A DNA stretch of 48,980 nucleotides from Candidatus Rokubacteria bacterium GWA2_70_23. Its GTDB lineage: Bacteria > Methylomirabilota > Methylomirabilia > Rokubacteriales > CSP1-6. Of this stretch, positions 34,721 to 47,523 are shown piece by piece; the stretch's first letter is position 1; the number at the start of each line of letters is the position of its first letter. Below the pieces are notes generated by a model. It searched no databases. It was not told where the DNA came from and saw only the letters and a program-made list of their open reading frames with translations. Where the stretch lies: contig MGBT01000163.1 in assembly GCA_001788395.1 (NCBI GenBank), positions 5,173 through 54,152 on the forward strand, written 5' to 3'. The position numbers and the translations under genes are program-made.

Positions 34721-34869
34721 GACGGATCCTCGCCCGTCACGCTCATCGAGGTCCGAGGCTAGCCGCCGCGCTCCGCACTGTCAAGGAAGCGCTGCGGCCT
34801 TCGCCGCCCTCGCGTTGCCCGCCGCGCCTGCCATGCAGTACACTGGCGACCTCAGGAGGACCTTCTCGG

Positions 34870-37676
<2,807 letters not shown>

Positions 37677-37680
<4 letters not shown>

Positions 37681-38981
37681 ACCCGTATCACGCGATCGAG
37701 GCCATCGGCATCGTCATCTCCGGGCTCCTCTTCTACTCGTACACGCACTCGTGGTTCCCACCGGTCCATCCCAGGAGCCGCCTCCGCCGGGCGCTGCTCA
37801 ACGGCGTCGCCTTCGGCGGCATCACGGTCGCCATGATGATCGCGCGCATCGAGGTGGAGCCGGGGATCTTCATCGACGCGCGGGCGGTGCCGGTGGCCCT
37901 CATCGCCCTCTTCGAGGGGGGGCCGGCCGGCCTCGTGGCGGCGCTCGTGGGCGCCGCCTACCGGCTCTGGCTGGGGGGCAGCGGGGCGTGGCCGGGCGTC
38001 GCCTCGCTGATCGGCACGGCCATGGTGGGCAAGCTCTGCCACGCCTGGGCGCGGCGCAGCGGAAGAGTCGGACCGCAGCACGCCCTCAGCCTCGCCGGGC
38101 TCACCTTCCTGGTGACCATGCTGGGTTTCTCCCTGCTGGGTGCGCGAGGGCTCGCCCTCTGGAGCCAGGTGTGGCTCGACTACCTGGTCACCCTCGGCAT
38201 CGGCATCGGCATCGTCGCGCGGCTCTTCTACGACGTGACGGAGCAGCACCGCCTGGCGGCCACCCAGGCGCGCTTCCGCGCCATGCTCGACGAGGCCACG
38301 GACGCGATCCGCATCGTTGACGCCGACACGGGGACGATCCTCGACGTCAACCGGACGGACTGCGCGCTCTCCGGCTACCCGAGGGAGGAGCTGATCGGCA
38401 GGAACGTGCGCGACTTCTGGCCCCAGGATCCGGAGCTCCGGGCCAGGCGCGAGGCGGCGCGCGCCGAGACGCTGGCTCGCGGCTTCAGCCGCGCCTTCGC
38501 GGACCCCTACCAGACCCGGTCAGGAGAGATCGTGCCGGTGGACAGCACCCGCCGCATGGTCGAGCACCTTGGCCGGCACTACGAGATCGTGATCTTCCGG
38601 AGCGCCGGGGAGCGCCGGGCCGCCGAGACGGTCCAGCGGGAAGCCGGCGAGCTCCGCGCGGCGACCCTCCTGGCGCGGGCCGCCGCGCATGAGATCAATA
38701 ACCCGCTGGCCGTCATCATGGGCTATCTGCAGATCATGGCCGAGCGGCCGGGAGAGGGCGCCAAGGACGGCAAGTCGGTGGCCCCCATGCTCGACGCCGC
38801 GAAGCGGATCCGCGACTCGGTGGAGCGGCTCAAGGGCATCATCCGGATCGAGCCGACAGAGGCCGGCGGCGGGGTCCCCCCGATCCTGGACACCCGCAAG
38901 TCGAGCGCCCCCGAGCCGGGCCCGGCCCCCAACTCCGCTCCCACTCCGTCGGTGCCTCCGCCCGGCTCCACGGGCCAGTGA
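37677..38981 (+). CDS. 5TM-PAS histidine-kinase-like protein with H-box but no ATPase domain
   Basis: N-terminal 5TM LytS-like region, PAS domain, AAAHEINNPLAVIMGYLQ H-box; ends in a Pro-rich tail without N/G boxes. Confidence 0.8.
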
Positions 38982-40195
38982 CCCGGCCCCTGTTCTACGG
39001 CTGGGTGGTCGTCGGAGGGGCCTTCGTCGTCCTCTTCCTCGCCTACGGCGCGCAGTACGCCTTCGGCGTGTTCTTCGCGGCGCTCCTCGACGAGTTCGGC
39101 TGGAGCCGCGCGAGCCTGGCCGGCGCCTTCTCGCTCTACGCCTTCACCTATAGCGGCTGCGGCGTCCTCGCCGGCCGGCTCACCGACCGGCTGGGGCCGC
39201 GCGCGGTGATCGCGCTGGGCGGAGGCTTCCTCGGGCTCGGCCTCATGGCGATGAGCCAGGTGACCGCGCTCTGGCAGCCTTTCGTCCTCTATGGCGGCGT
39301 GGCGGCGCTGGGCATGTCCACGGCCTATGTTCCCTGCACCGCGACCATCGTGCGCTGGTTCGTCGACCGGCGCGGTCTCGCCGTCGGCATCGCCTCGGCC
39401 GGCGGCAGCCTCGGCACCTTCGCGCTGCCGCCGGTCGCCCACCTGCTCGTCACCACCGTGGGCTGGCGCTGGGCCTACGTCATCTTCGGCGGCGTCATCC
39501 TGGTGGCGCTCAACCTCGTGGCCGTGGTCATGCGCCGCGATCCCGAAGCGCTGGGGCTCGCCCCTGACGGCAGGCCGCCGGGTGCGCCGACTCCGGGCGG
39601 CGGCCGCGCAGCGCGCGGGTACACGGTGAGCGAGGCGGCGCGCACCGGCGCCTTCTGGATGGTGTGGGCGGTCTTCGCGGCCACCTGGATCCCGGTCTTC
39701 GTCCCCCTCGTGCACCTGGTCCCCTTCGCGAGAGACCTCGGCGTGCCGGCCCTCTGGGCCGCCACGCTCGTGAGCGCGCTCGGCATCGCCGCCGTGGCGG
39801 GACGAGTCATCATGGGGGGCCTCTCGGACCGGATCGGGCGGCGGGGGACGCTGGCCGCCGGGCTCGTGCTCCAGGCCGTCGCCTTCGCGGGGTTCTCGAC
39901 CGCGCGGACGCTGCCGGCGCTCTATGCGGCGGCGGTGCTCTTCGGCTTCTCGTACGGCACGATCTCCACGCTCTTCCCCGCCCTGGTGTCCGACTTCTTC
40001 GGCCGCGAGCACTCGGGCAGCCTGGTGGGCCTCCTCTTCGCCCTGGCCGCACCGGTGGCAGCCGCCGGTCCCGTCGGCGCCGGCTGGATCTACGACCACA
40101 CCGGCAGCTACGGCCTCGCCTGGTGGCTCTCGGCCGGCTGTAACCTCCTGGCCCTCGCCCTGCTCGCCTTCGCGCGGCCGCCCGCCACGACATGA
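38978..40195 (+). CDS. MFS transporter (monocarboxylate/oxalate-type)
   Basis: 12-TM ORF; YGWVVVGGAFVVLF, GRLTDRLGPR, GGLSDRIGRR. Confidence 0.9.
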   Translation: MTRPLFYGWVVVGGAFVVLFLAYGAQYAFGVFFAALLDEFGWSRASLAGAFSLYAFTYSGCGVLAGRLTDRLGPRAVIALGGGFLGLGLMAMSQVTALWQPFVLYGGVAALGMSTAYVPCTATIVRWFVDRRGLAVGIASAGGSLGTFALPPVAHLLVTTVGWRWAYVIFGGVILVALNLVAVVMRRDPEALGLAPDGRPPGAPTPGGGRAARGYTVSEAARTGAFWMVWAVFAATWIPVFVPLVHLVPFARDLGVPALWAATLVSALGIAAVAGRVIMGGLSDRIGRRGTLAAGLVLQAVAFAGFSTARTLPALYAAAVLFGFSYGTISTLFPALVSDFFGREHSGSLVGLLFALAAPVAAAGPVGAGWIYDHTGSYGLAWWLSAGCNLLALALLAFARPPATT

Positions 40196-40422
40196 TCTCC
40201 TCCCGCCGACCCACGGCTGCCCCTGGTGCGCGAGCCTTCAGTGGACGTGGCAGGAGGTGACCGGGCGCGGGCGCATCTACTCCTCCGAGATCGTGGTCCA
40301 TGCCATCCAGCAGGCTGACCCAGGAATCTAGCGCAAACGGGGGATTACCTTCACCCCGACCTCCCGCGTATGGTGGCCTCGTCCTCACCGAGACCACGGG
40401 CCCCACCGAATGGAGGAACATC

Positions 40423-41550
40423 ATGGCGCTCAGGGGGCTGGCCCGCGCGCGGGCCCTCTACGAAGGGCGGGACCAGCGGGCCCGCGAGCTCAAGGCGGAA
40501 GGGCGGAAGGTTGTCGGCTACCTCTGCTACTTCGCCCCGCCCGAGATCCTGGAGGCGGCGGGGCTCGTGCCCTACCGCATCCGGGGCGATGTCCGCCATC
40601 CGGTGACCCGGGCCGATGAGTACGTCGAGCCCTATGGCTGCCCCTTCGTCAGGAACACCTTCGACCTCGCCGTCACCGGGCGCTACGACTTCCTGGACGG
40701 CCTCGTGATGTCGCATGCCTGCGATAGTGTCCAGCGCATGTACGGGATCTGGACGCACTACAAGCCGCTGGCATTCAGCCACATGGTCAATGTCCCCCAC
40801 ACGGTCACCGAGGCCTCCGAGCGCTTCTACCGCCGGGAGCTCGGCTTCTTCAGGGAGCGGGTGGAGCAGTTGGCCGGTCGCCCCATCTCGGACGAGGCCC
40901 TTCACGAGAGCATCGCCTGCTACAACCGCACTCGCGAGCTGACGCGGGAGCTCTACGCGCTCCGCAAGTCCGACCCGCCCCGCCTCTCGGGGGCCGAGAT
41001 GCTCGAGGTCCTCATCGCGGGCACGGGGCTCCCGGCGGCCGAGTTCGAGGATCTCCTCCGCGAGGTGCTGGCGGAGGTGAGGGCGCGCGCCGCGGCACCC
41101 GGAGTGAAGCGCGCCCGGCTCCTCTTCTACGGGTGCATCAACGACGACGTCTCGCTGATCCGCCTCGTCGAGGAGTGCTCGGCGCGCGTGGTGATGGACG
41201 ACACCTGCATCGGGGCCCGGGGCATGGCGGGCACGGTGCCCGACGGCGCCGACCCCATGGGCGGGTTCGTCCAGTACTACTTCCGCGGCTTCCAGTGCCC
41301 CCGCACCTACCGCGGCACCGATCTCTCGCGCTTCGATTACGTCGTGGAGGCGGCGCGGGAGTACGGCGCCCAGGGGGTCATCCTCTACATCCTGTCCTTC
41401 TGCGACCCCCACAAGTTCGACCTCGTGGAGGTCCGCCGGCACCTCGAGCAGGCGGGCCTCGCGAGCCTCGTCCTCGAGGACGACTACACCCTGGCCAACG
41501 TCGAGTCCATGCGGACCCGCATCCAGGCCTTCGTGGAGATGCTGTCGTGA
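40423..41550 (+). CDS. 2-hydroxyacyl-CoA dehydratase / benzoyl-CoA reductase-like subunit
   Basis: GYLCYFAPPEILEAAGLVPYRI, YGCPFVRN, SHACDSVQR, DDTCIGARG. Confidence 0.88.
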   Translation: MALRGLARARALYEGRDQRARELKAEGRKVVGYLCYFAPPEILEAAGLVPYRIRGDVRHPVTRADEYVEPYGCPFVRNTFDLAVTGRYDFLDGLVMSHACDSVQRMYGIWTHYKPLAFSHMVNVPHTVTEASERFYRRELGFFRERVEQLAGRPISDEALHESIACYNRTRELTRELYALRKSDPPRLSGAEMLEVLIAGTGLPAAEFEDLLREVLAEVRARAAAPGVKRARLLFYGCINDDVSLIRLVEECSARVVMDDTCIGARGMAGTVPDGADPMGGFVQYYFRGFQCPRTYRGTDLSRFDYVVEAAREYGAQGVILYILSFCDPHKFDLVEVRRHLEQAGLASLVLEDDYTLANVESMRTRIQAFVEMLS

Positions 41551-41575
41551 GCGGAACGCCGACCCGGAGGACGCC

Positions 41576-42907
41576 ATGACGGAGCTGCGCCGCGCGACCA
41601 AGTCGCTGGACACCGTGCGCCGGGCGAGGGAGATGCTCGGGAGCTATTACAAGCGCGCCGAGCGGCGCCGGGAGGGGGCGCCGCTGGCCTGGTGCATGGC
41701 CGGCGTCCCGTCAGAGGTGCTCCAGGCCTTCGACCTCTCCTGCGAGTGGCCCGAGAACTTCGGCACGGTCTGCGCCGCGCGAGGGGTGGCCGCGGAGCTC
41801 TGCGAGCGCGCCGAGGGCGAAGGCTACTCCCAGGACCTCTGCTCCTATGTGCGCAACAGCATCGGCTATGTGAGCCGCCTGCTGGAGCTCGGGCAGGTCC
41901 CACCCGAAGCCCCGCGCGGCGGCCTGGGGACGGCCACCATGCTCCTGGGCTCGGGCGCCCTCTGCGATCCGCGGATCAAGTGGTTCCAGTCGCTCTCCTC
42001 GCAGTACCTGCCGCTGCCGGTCTTTCACATCGACCCCATGAGCCCGCCCCACGACAGCCATGTGGACGACCCGCGCATCGAGGCCCACTACAAGGAGATC
42101 CTGAGCGAGACCCTCCACGAGCAGGTGGCCTTCCTCGAGCGGACGCTGGGCCGCCCCATGGACACGGAGCGCCTCCGCGCGGCCCTCGGCAATGCCCAGG
42201 AGACGATCGCGCTCCTCTGGGAGATCCAGTCTCTCCGTCGCGCCGTGCCCTGCCCCATGGGCTCGGAGGACTTCTTCACGGGCGGCGTGGTCCCGCTCCT
42301 CTTCATGCTCGGGGAGCGGGATGCCGTGGAGTACTTCCGCTGCCTCCGGGACGAGGTGCGCGACCGCGTGGCCCGGGGAGTCGGCGTGATCCCCGACGAG
42401 CGCTTCCGGCTCCTCTGGATGGGGATCCCGCCCTGGTACAACCTGGGCTTCTTCAACTCGCTGGGCGAGCTGGGGGCCGTGTTCCCCGCGGAGACCTCGT
42501 ACTACGTGGGGGCGCCGGTGGAGATCGACCTCTCGGATCCGCTCGAGGCTCTGGTGGACCGGACCTGGAAGCGGGCGGTGTGGATCACCCGGTGGGGCGC
42601 CGAGGTGATCCCCGAGAACCTGAGCCCCTCGGGCTTCTCGCAGCCGGGGACCAGGCTGATCCGCCAGTGGGTGCACGACTACCGCCTCGACGGAGCCGTC
42701 ATGCACCGCACACGCTCCTGCCGCGCCGTGAGCTGGGGGCAGATTCACATCAAGAACCAGCTCGAGGAGGAGGGCATCCCCTCGCTCATCTTCGAGAGCG
42801 ACATGGCCGACCCGCGGAGCTGGGCCGACACCATCATCATGGGGCAGATCCAGGGCTTCCTCGAGGCCATCGCCGCGGGCCGGCGGGAGCGCGCCCGGGC
42901 ATCGTGA
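41576..42907 (+). CDS. 2-hydroxyacyl-CoA dehydratase / benzoyl-CoA reductase-like second subunit
   Basis: HgdB/BcrB-like ORF with DLCSYVRNSIGY, HRTRSCRAVSWGQ, SLIFESDMADPR. Confidence 0.88.
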   Translation: MTELRRATKSLDTVRRAREMLGSYYKRAERRREGAPLAWCMAGVPSEVLQAFDLSCEWPENFGTVCAARGVAAELCERAEGEGYSQDLCSYVRNSIGYVSRLLELGQVPPEAPRGGLGTATMLLGSGALCDPRIKWFQSLSSQYLPLPVFHIDPMSPPHDSHVDDPRIEAHYKEILSETLHEQVAFLERTLGRPMDTERLRAALGNAQETIALLWEIQSLRRAVPCPMGSEDFFTGGVVPLLFMLGERDAVEYFRCLRDEVRDRVARGVGVIPDERFRLLWMGIPPWYNLGFFNSLGELGAVFPAETSYYVGAPVEIDLSDPLEALVDRTWKRAVWITRWGAEVIPENLSPSGFSQPGTRLIRQWVHDYRLDGAVMHRTRSCRAVSWGQIHIKNQLEEEGIPSLIFESDMADPRSWADTIIMGQIQGFLEAIAAGRRERARAS

Positions 42908-44637
42908 GCGCCCCGGCCGGTCTCTGCGTCGCCGGGGTGGACGTGGGCTCCACCTTGACCAAGGTGGTGGTCCACAACGGCGACTTCCTCGCCTCGGTGA
43001 TCGACCGCACCCAGGTGGACTATGTCGGGGCGGCGCAACGACTCCTGGCCGAGGCGCTCGGGCGCGCGGGGCGGTCGCCGGACGACCTCGCCTGCGTCGT
43101 GGCCACGGGCTACGGCCGGCGGCGGCTCCCCTTCGCCAGCCGCGAGATCACCGAGATCACTTGCCACGCCCGCGGGGTCCGCGAGCTCTTCCCCGCAGCC
43201 CGGACCGTCATCGACGTCGGCGGCCAGGACGCCAAGGGGATCAAGCTCGGCCCGCAGGGCAAGGTCGTGAACTTCGCGATGAACGACAAGTGCGCGGCCG
43301 GCACCGGGCGCTTCCTGGAAGTGATGGCGGCCTCGCTGGGCCTGCCCCTCGACGAGCTGGGGACGCGGGGCCTCGGCGCGGGCTCGCCGGTGAGCGTGTC
43401 GAGCGTCTGCACGGTCTTCGCGGAGCAGGAGGTGGCGCAGCACCTGGCCGCAGGCGTCCCCGTCGAGGATGTCCTGGCGGGGCTTCACGCGGCACTGGCG
43501 AGCCGGATTCTCGTGATGGTTCGCCGGCTCGGGATCGAGCGCCAGGTCATCCTTACCGGAGGCTGCGCCCTCAACCCGGCCCTGGTCCGCGCCCTCGAGG
43601 AGCGCCTCGGGACCCCGGTGGTCACCCCGCCCGAGCCCATGTTCACGGGCGCGCTCGGCGCCGCGCTCCTGGCCCGCGAGGCCGTCGAGCGAGGCGAGGT
43701 GCCGGCCGGGCGCGTCAGCCTCGCCGCGGGAGGGGCAATCCGCGTGGCCACCTCAGTGGCGCTGGCCCCGGACGCTGGCTCCGGACTGCCAGCCTCGCTC
43801 ACCCGCGCGCGCTCGCGCCCCCAGGCCTTCGACGGCGACTTCCGGCTCCCCGGAGCCGCGATCGCCGCCGCCGCGCCCACGGCGGGGGTGGACGTGGGAG
43901 CGCTCTTCACCAAGGCGGCGGTGTTCCTCGGCGACCGCGTCGCCTTCGCTGTGGTCCCCTCGGAAGGCAGTTACGCCTCCGCCGGGGGGCAGGCGCTCGG
44001 GCGCGCGCTCGACCGGCTCGGGCTCGGCCGCGGCGATCTCGCGGGGCTTGTCGCCACCGGGCTCGGCGCCGCCTCCCTCTGCGGGGCAAGGGCGCTGAGC
44101 GAGGTCTCCTGTCTCGCGCGGGGCATGGCGCTCCTCTGTCCCGAGGCGGGCCAGGTCATCGACATCGGCGCCCACGGGACACGGGTGATCCGCCTGGCCG
44201 CACCGGGCATCGTCAAGGACTTCTCCGTGAGCGGCCAATGCGCGGCGGGCAGCGCCAGGATCCTCGAGGTCGTCGCTCACCTCCTGGGACTCGAGGTGGC
44301 CGAGCTGGGCGCGCTCTCGCTCCGCGCGACCCGGCCCGCCGACTACTCGGCGGGCTGCGCCGTCTTCGCCGAGACCGAGGCCATCTCGCTCCTCACCCGC
44401 GGGGTCTCGCGCGAAGACCTCCTGGCCGGCCTCCACCACTCGCTGGCCCAGAAGATCGCGGCCCTGGCCCGGGGCCGTGCCGCGGCGGGGGCATGCGCCG
44501 TGGCGGGGGGCGGGGCGAAGGACGCAGGGCTCCTGGCCCGGCTCGAAGCCAGCCTCGGGGCGCTCCTGCGACCCCCCGAGCCCATGGTCGTGGCCGCCCT
44601 CGGCGGGGCGCTTCTCGCTGCCGACGGAGTGTCGTGA
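42904..44637 (+). CDS. Tandem-fused BadF/BadG/BcrA/BcrD-type ATPase (dehydratase activator, two ASKHA domains)
   Basis: Domain 1 GVDVGSTLTKVVV/NDKCAAGTGRFLEVMA/SVCTVFAEQEV; domain 2 GVDVGALFTKAAV/SGQCAAGSARILEVVA/AGCAVFAETEA; GTG start overlapping upstream stop. Confidence 0.9.
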   Translation: MSAPAGLCVAGVDVGSTLTKVVVHNGDFLASVIDRTQVDYVGAAQRLLAEALGRAGRSPDDLACVVATGYGRRRLPFASREITEITCHARGVRELFPAARTVIDVGGQDAKGIKLGPQGKVVNFAMNDKCAAGTGRFLEVMAASLGLPLDELGTRGLGAGSPVSVSSVCTVFAEQEVAQHLAAGVPVEDVLAGLHAALASRILVMVRRLGIERQVILTGGCALNPALVRALEERLGTPVVTPPEPMFTGALGAALLAREAVERGEVPAGRVSLAAGGAIRVATSVALAPDAGSGLPASLTRARSRPQAFDGDFRLPGAAIAAAAPTAGVDVGALFTKAAVFLGDRVAFAVVPSEGSYASAGGQALGRALDRLGLGRGDLAGLVATGLGAASLCGARALSEVSCLARGMALLCPEAGQVIDIGAHGTRVIRLAAPGIVKDFSVSGQCAAGSARILEVVAHLLGLEVAELGALSLRATRPADYSAGCAVFAETEAISLLTRGVSREDLLAGLHHSLAQKIAALARGRAAAGACAVAGGGAKDAGLLARLEASLGALLRPPEPMVVAALGGALLAADGVS

Positions 44638-44638
44638 C

Positions 44639-46351
44639 GTGGGCGATTACCCGCCGCTCACCCTCACCTTCCCCGACATGCGGGACTGGGTCTTCCCGCG
44701 CATCCTCGAAATCCGCGCGCGGATGCACGGGGACCGCCCCTTCATCCAGGCCCTCGGGGGCGCGGCGCTCACCTACGCCGAGACCGACCGCCTCGTCAAT
44801 CGTCTCGCCCACGGGCTCGCGGCCCAGGGCGTCGGCCGGGGCGACCGCGTGCTCGTCATGCTCCCCAACTGCGTGGAGTTCATGCTGGTCTGGTGGGCGA
44901 TCAACCGCCTCGGGGCCGTCGAGGTCTCGGTCAACAACGCCTACAAGGGCTACTTCCTCGAGCACCTGGTGTCCAACTCCGGCGGGCGGCTCCTCGTGGC
45001 CGCCGCCGAGTTCCTCGATCGCCTCGCGGCCGTCGAGGACAGCTGCCCGGACCTCGAGACGGTGGTCGCGTGGGAGCCGCCGGGCGCGGCGCCGGCGCCC
45101 CGGCCCCGGTTCACGCGGCTCCGCACCGTCGCGTTCGAGGAGCTGCCGGCGCGCCGGGATGACCCGCCGGACGTCGAGGTGAGCCACCGCGACCTCTGCG
45201 CCATCATGTACACCTCGGGGACCACGGGCCCCTCCAAGGGCGTCATGCTGCCCCACGCCCACTGCACCCTCTTCTGCGAGGCCACGGCGAACCTCACCCG
45301 CTTCACGCAGGACGACACCTACCTCGTCGCCACGCCGCTCTACCACGGCAACGCTCCCATCATGCAGGTGTACCCCGCGCTTCTCCGCGGCGGGCGGGCG
45401 GTGATCTGCCCGCGCTTCAGCGCCAGCGAGTGGGTGGACCAGGTGCGCGCCTCCGTCGCCACCGTGACGAACCTCCTGGGCGTGATGATGGACTTCATCT
45501 TCCGCCAGTCGCCCCGCGAGGGCGACCGCGACCACCGCCTGCGTGTGGTCCTGGGCCAGCCCGCGCCCGCCGCCATCGTCGAGGACTTCAAGCGCCGGTT
45601 CGGGATCGGCCGTGTCCTCGAATACTACGGGATGACCGAGATCGGCGTCGTGACCATGATGCCGTGGGACGAGGTGCGCCCGGGCTCGTGCGGGAAGGCG
45701 GTATCGGAGTGGTACGATCTGCGGATCGCCGATCCCGAGACTGACGAGGAAGTGGCGCCGGGCCAGAGCGGGGAATTGCTGGTGCGGCCCCGGGCACCCT
45801 GGGCCTTCAGCCAGGGATACTGGCGGATGCCCGACAAGACGCTCGAGGCGCTCCGGAACGTCTGGTACCACACGGGGGACGCCCTCAAGCGCGACGCCGA
45901 CGGCTACTACTACTTCGTGGACCGCCTGCGGGACGTCATCCGCCGCCGCGCCGTGAACATCTCCTCCTACGACGTCGAGAAGGTGGTGGCCGAGCACGTG
46001 GCGGTGGCGGAGTGCGCCGCCGTGGGAGTGCCCTCCGAGTTCGTCGGGGGCGAGGATGAGATCAAGCTCTGCGTGGTGCTCCGCGAGGGGGCCCGCTTCG
46101 TGCCCGAGGAGTTTCTCGCCTGGTGCGAGGAGCGGCTCCCGTACTTCGCTGTCCCGCGCTACCTGGACGTCATCCCCGAGCTGCCGCGTACACCCAGCAA
46201 CAAGCTGCAGAAGTACCTGCTGCGCCAGCGGGGCGTGACGGCGACGACCTGGGACCGCGTGGCCGCAGGCTACCGGCTCCAGGAAGAGATCCGGCGCGCC
46301 GAGCGCAAGCGCGCGCCCTCGGGGAGCGCCCTGGCCCCGCCCCCCGCCTAG
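44639..46351 (+). CDS. AMP-dependent synthetase / acyl-CoA ligase
   Basis: MYTSGTTGPSKGVMLPH, EYYGMTEIG, YHTGDALKRDADGYYYFVDRLRDVIRRRAVNIS. Confidence 0.92.
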   Translation: MGDYPPLTLTFPDMRDWVFPRILEIRARMHGDRPFIQALGGAALTYAETDRLVNRLAHGLAAQGVGRGDRVLVMLPNCVEFMLVWWAINRLGAVEVSVNNAYKGYFLEHLVSNSGGRLLVAAAEFLDRLAAVEDSCPDLETVVAWEPPGAAPAPRPRFTRLRTVAFEELPARRDDPPDVEVSHRDLCAIMYTSGTTGPSKGVMLPHAHCTLFCEATANLTRFTQDDTYLVATPLYHGNAPIMQVYPALLRGGRAVICPRFSASEWVDQVRASVATVTNLLGVMMDFIFRQSPREGDRDHRLRVVLGQPAPAAIVEDFKRRFGIGRVLEYYGMTEIGVVTMMPWDEVRPGSCGKAVSEWYDLRIADPETDEEVAPGQSGELLVRPRAPWAFSQGYWRMPDKTLEALRNVWYHTGDALKRDADGYYYFVDRLRDVIRRRAVNISSYDVEKVVAEHVAVAECAAVGVPSEFVGGEDEIKLCVVLREGARFVPEEFLAWCEERLPYFAVPRYLDVIPELPRTPSNKLQKYLLRQRGVTATTWDRVAAGYRLQEEIRRAERKRAPSGSALAPPPA

Positions 46352-46373
46352 CCTGCCTCACGCGTGAACGGAC

Positions 46374-46472
46374 GCCCTACCCTCACCCCGGCCCTCTCCC
46401 TCCAGAGGGAGAGGGGGTCCTCGCGGTGCCCTCGCCCCCGGAGGGGGAGAGGGGCAGGGTGAGGGGGCGCCC
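46374..46472. repeat. Compound palindromic intergenic repeat (CCCTCACCC...GGGTGAGGG type)
   Basis: Nested inverted repeats ccctctccctccagagggagaggg and gcccccggagggggagaggggc inside ccctcacccc/ggtgaggggg; lies between convergent genes. Confidence 0.8.
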
Positions 46473-46606
46473 AGGACGCTGAAGACGCGTTCGCGAATGG
46501 AGCGGGCTAGTCTGCCTCACGTACAGTGAGCCGCGTGCCGGTTTCGCTTCCGCTGGCGGCGCTGCGTGGTTCCGCAGGCGGAGTGAGGGAGTTGCAAACA
46601 CCTCTC

Positions 46607-47518
46607 TCAGGTGACGCGCGGGTCGAGGGCGTCGCGGAGGCGGTCGCCCACCATGTTGATGGCGAGCACGGTGAGCAGGATGGCGAGCCCGGGGAAGGTG
46701 GGGAGCCACCACGCCACGCTCACGAAGTCGCGGCCCAGCGCGATCATCTGGCCCCAGGTCGGATAGGCGCTGCCCGTGCCCACGCCGAGGAAGGAGAGCG
46801 CCGCCTCCTGGAGGATGGCCTGGGCGACCTGGAGCGTGGACATGACGATGATCGACGAGAAGGTGTTGGGCAGCAGGTGGCGGAAGAGCATCCGCAGCCA
46901 GCCCACGCCCATCGCGCGCGCAGCCTCGACGAAGTCCTTCTCCCTGAGCGCGAGCACCTCCGCCCGGACGACGCGCGTGTAGCGCTCCCAGCCGGTGAGC
47001 CCGAGGACGACGATGATGGTCACGAGGCTCGGGCCGAGCGCGGCGACGAAGGCGAGCGCCAGGAGGAGCTGGGGGAAGGACAGCGTGACGTCCACGATCG
47101 TCATGATGACGGTGTCCACCCGCCCGCCCGTGAACCCGCTCAAGAGGCCGAGCGTGACGCCCACGAGGAGGCTCACCACCACGGCCGCGGTGCCCACGAT
47201 CAGCGAGACCCGCGCGCCGTGGATCATGCGGCTCAGGATGTCGCGGCCCACCTGATCGGTGCCGAGGAGATAGGCGGGGTTGCCGCCCTTGGCCCAGACG
47301 GGCGGCGTGAAGCGCCGGATGAGGTTCTGCCGCGTGGGCTGGTGCGGGGCCACGTAGGGGGCGAAGACGGCGGCGCCGATGACGACGAGGAGAACCAGCG
47401 CCCCCGCGAGGGCCACCGGACTCCGGACGAGCTTGCGCTGCACGCGCGAGCGCTCGACCGCGCGGGCGGGGCCAGCGGCGAGGGCGGGCTCGGCGGCCGG
47501 GTGGGTCGCGATGACCAT
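46607..47518 (-). CDS. Peptide/nickel ABC transporter permease (DppC-like)
   Basis: LLGTDQVGRDILSRMIHGARVSL and EAARAMGVGWLRMLFRHLLPN EAA loop. Confidence 0.93.
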   Translation of the reverse strand: MVIATHPAAEPALAAGPARAVERSRVQRKLVRSPVALAGALVLLVVIGAAVFAPYVAPHQPTRQNLIRRFTPPVWAKGGNPAYLLGTDQVGRDILSRMIHGARVSLIVGTAAVVVSLLVGVTLGLLSGFTGGRVDTVIMTIVDVTLSFPQLLLALAFVAALGPSLVTIIVVLGLTGWERYTRVVRAEVLALREKDFVEAARAMGVGWLRMLFRHLLPNTFSSIIVMSTLQVAQAILQEAALSFLGVGTGSAYPTWGQMIALGRDFVSVAWWLPTFPGLAILLTVLAINMVGDRLRDALDPRVT

Positions 47519-47523
47519 GGCGG

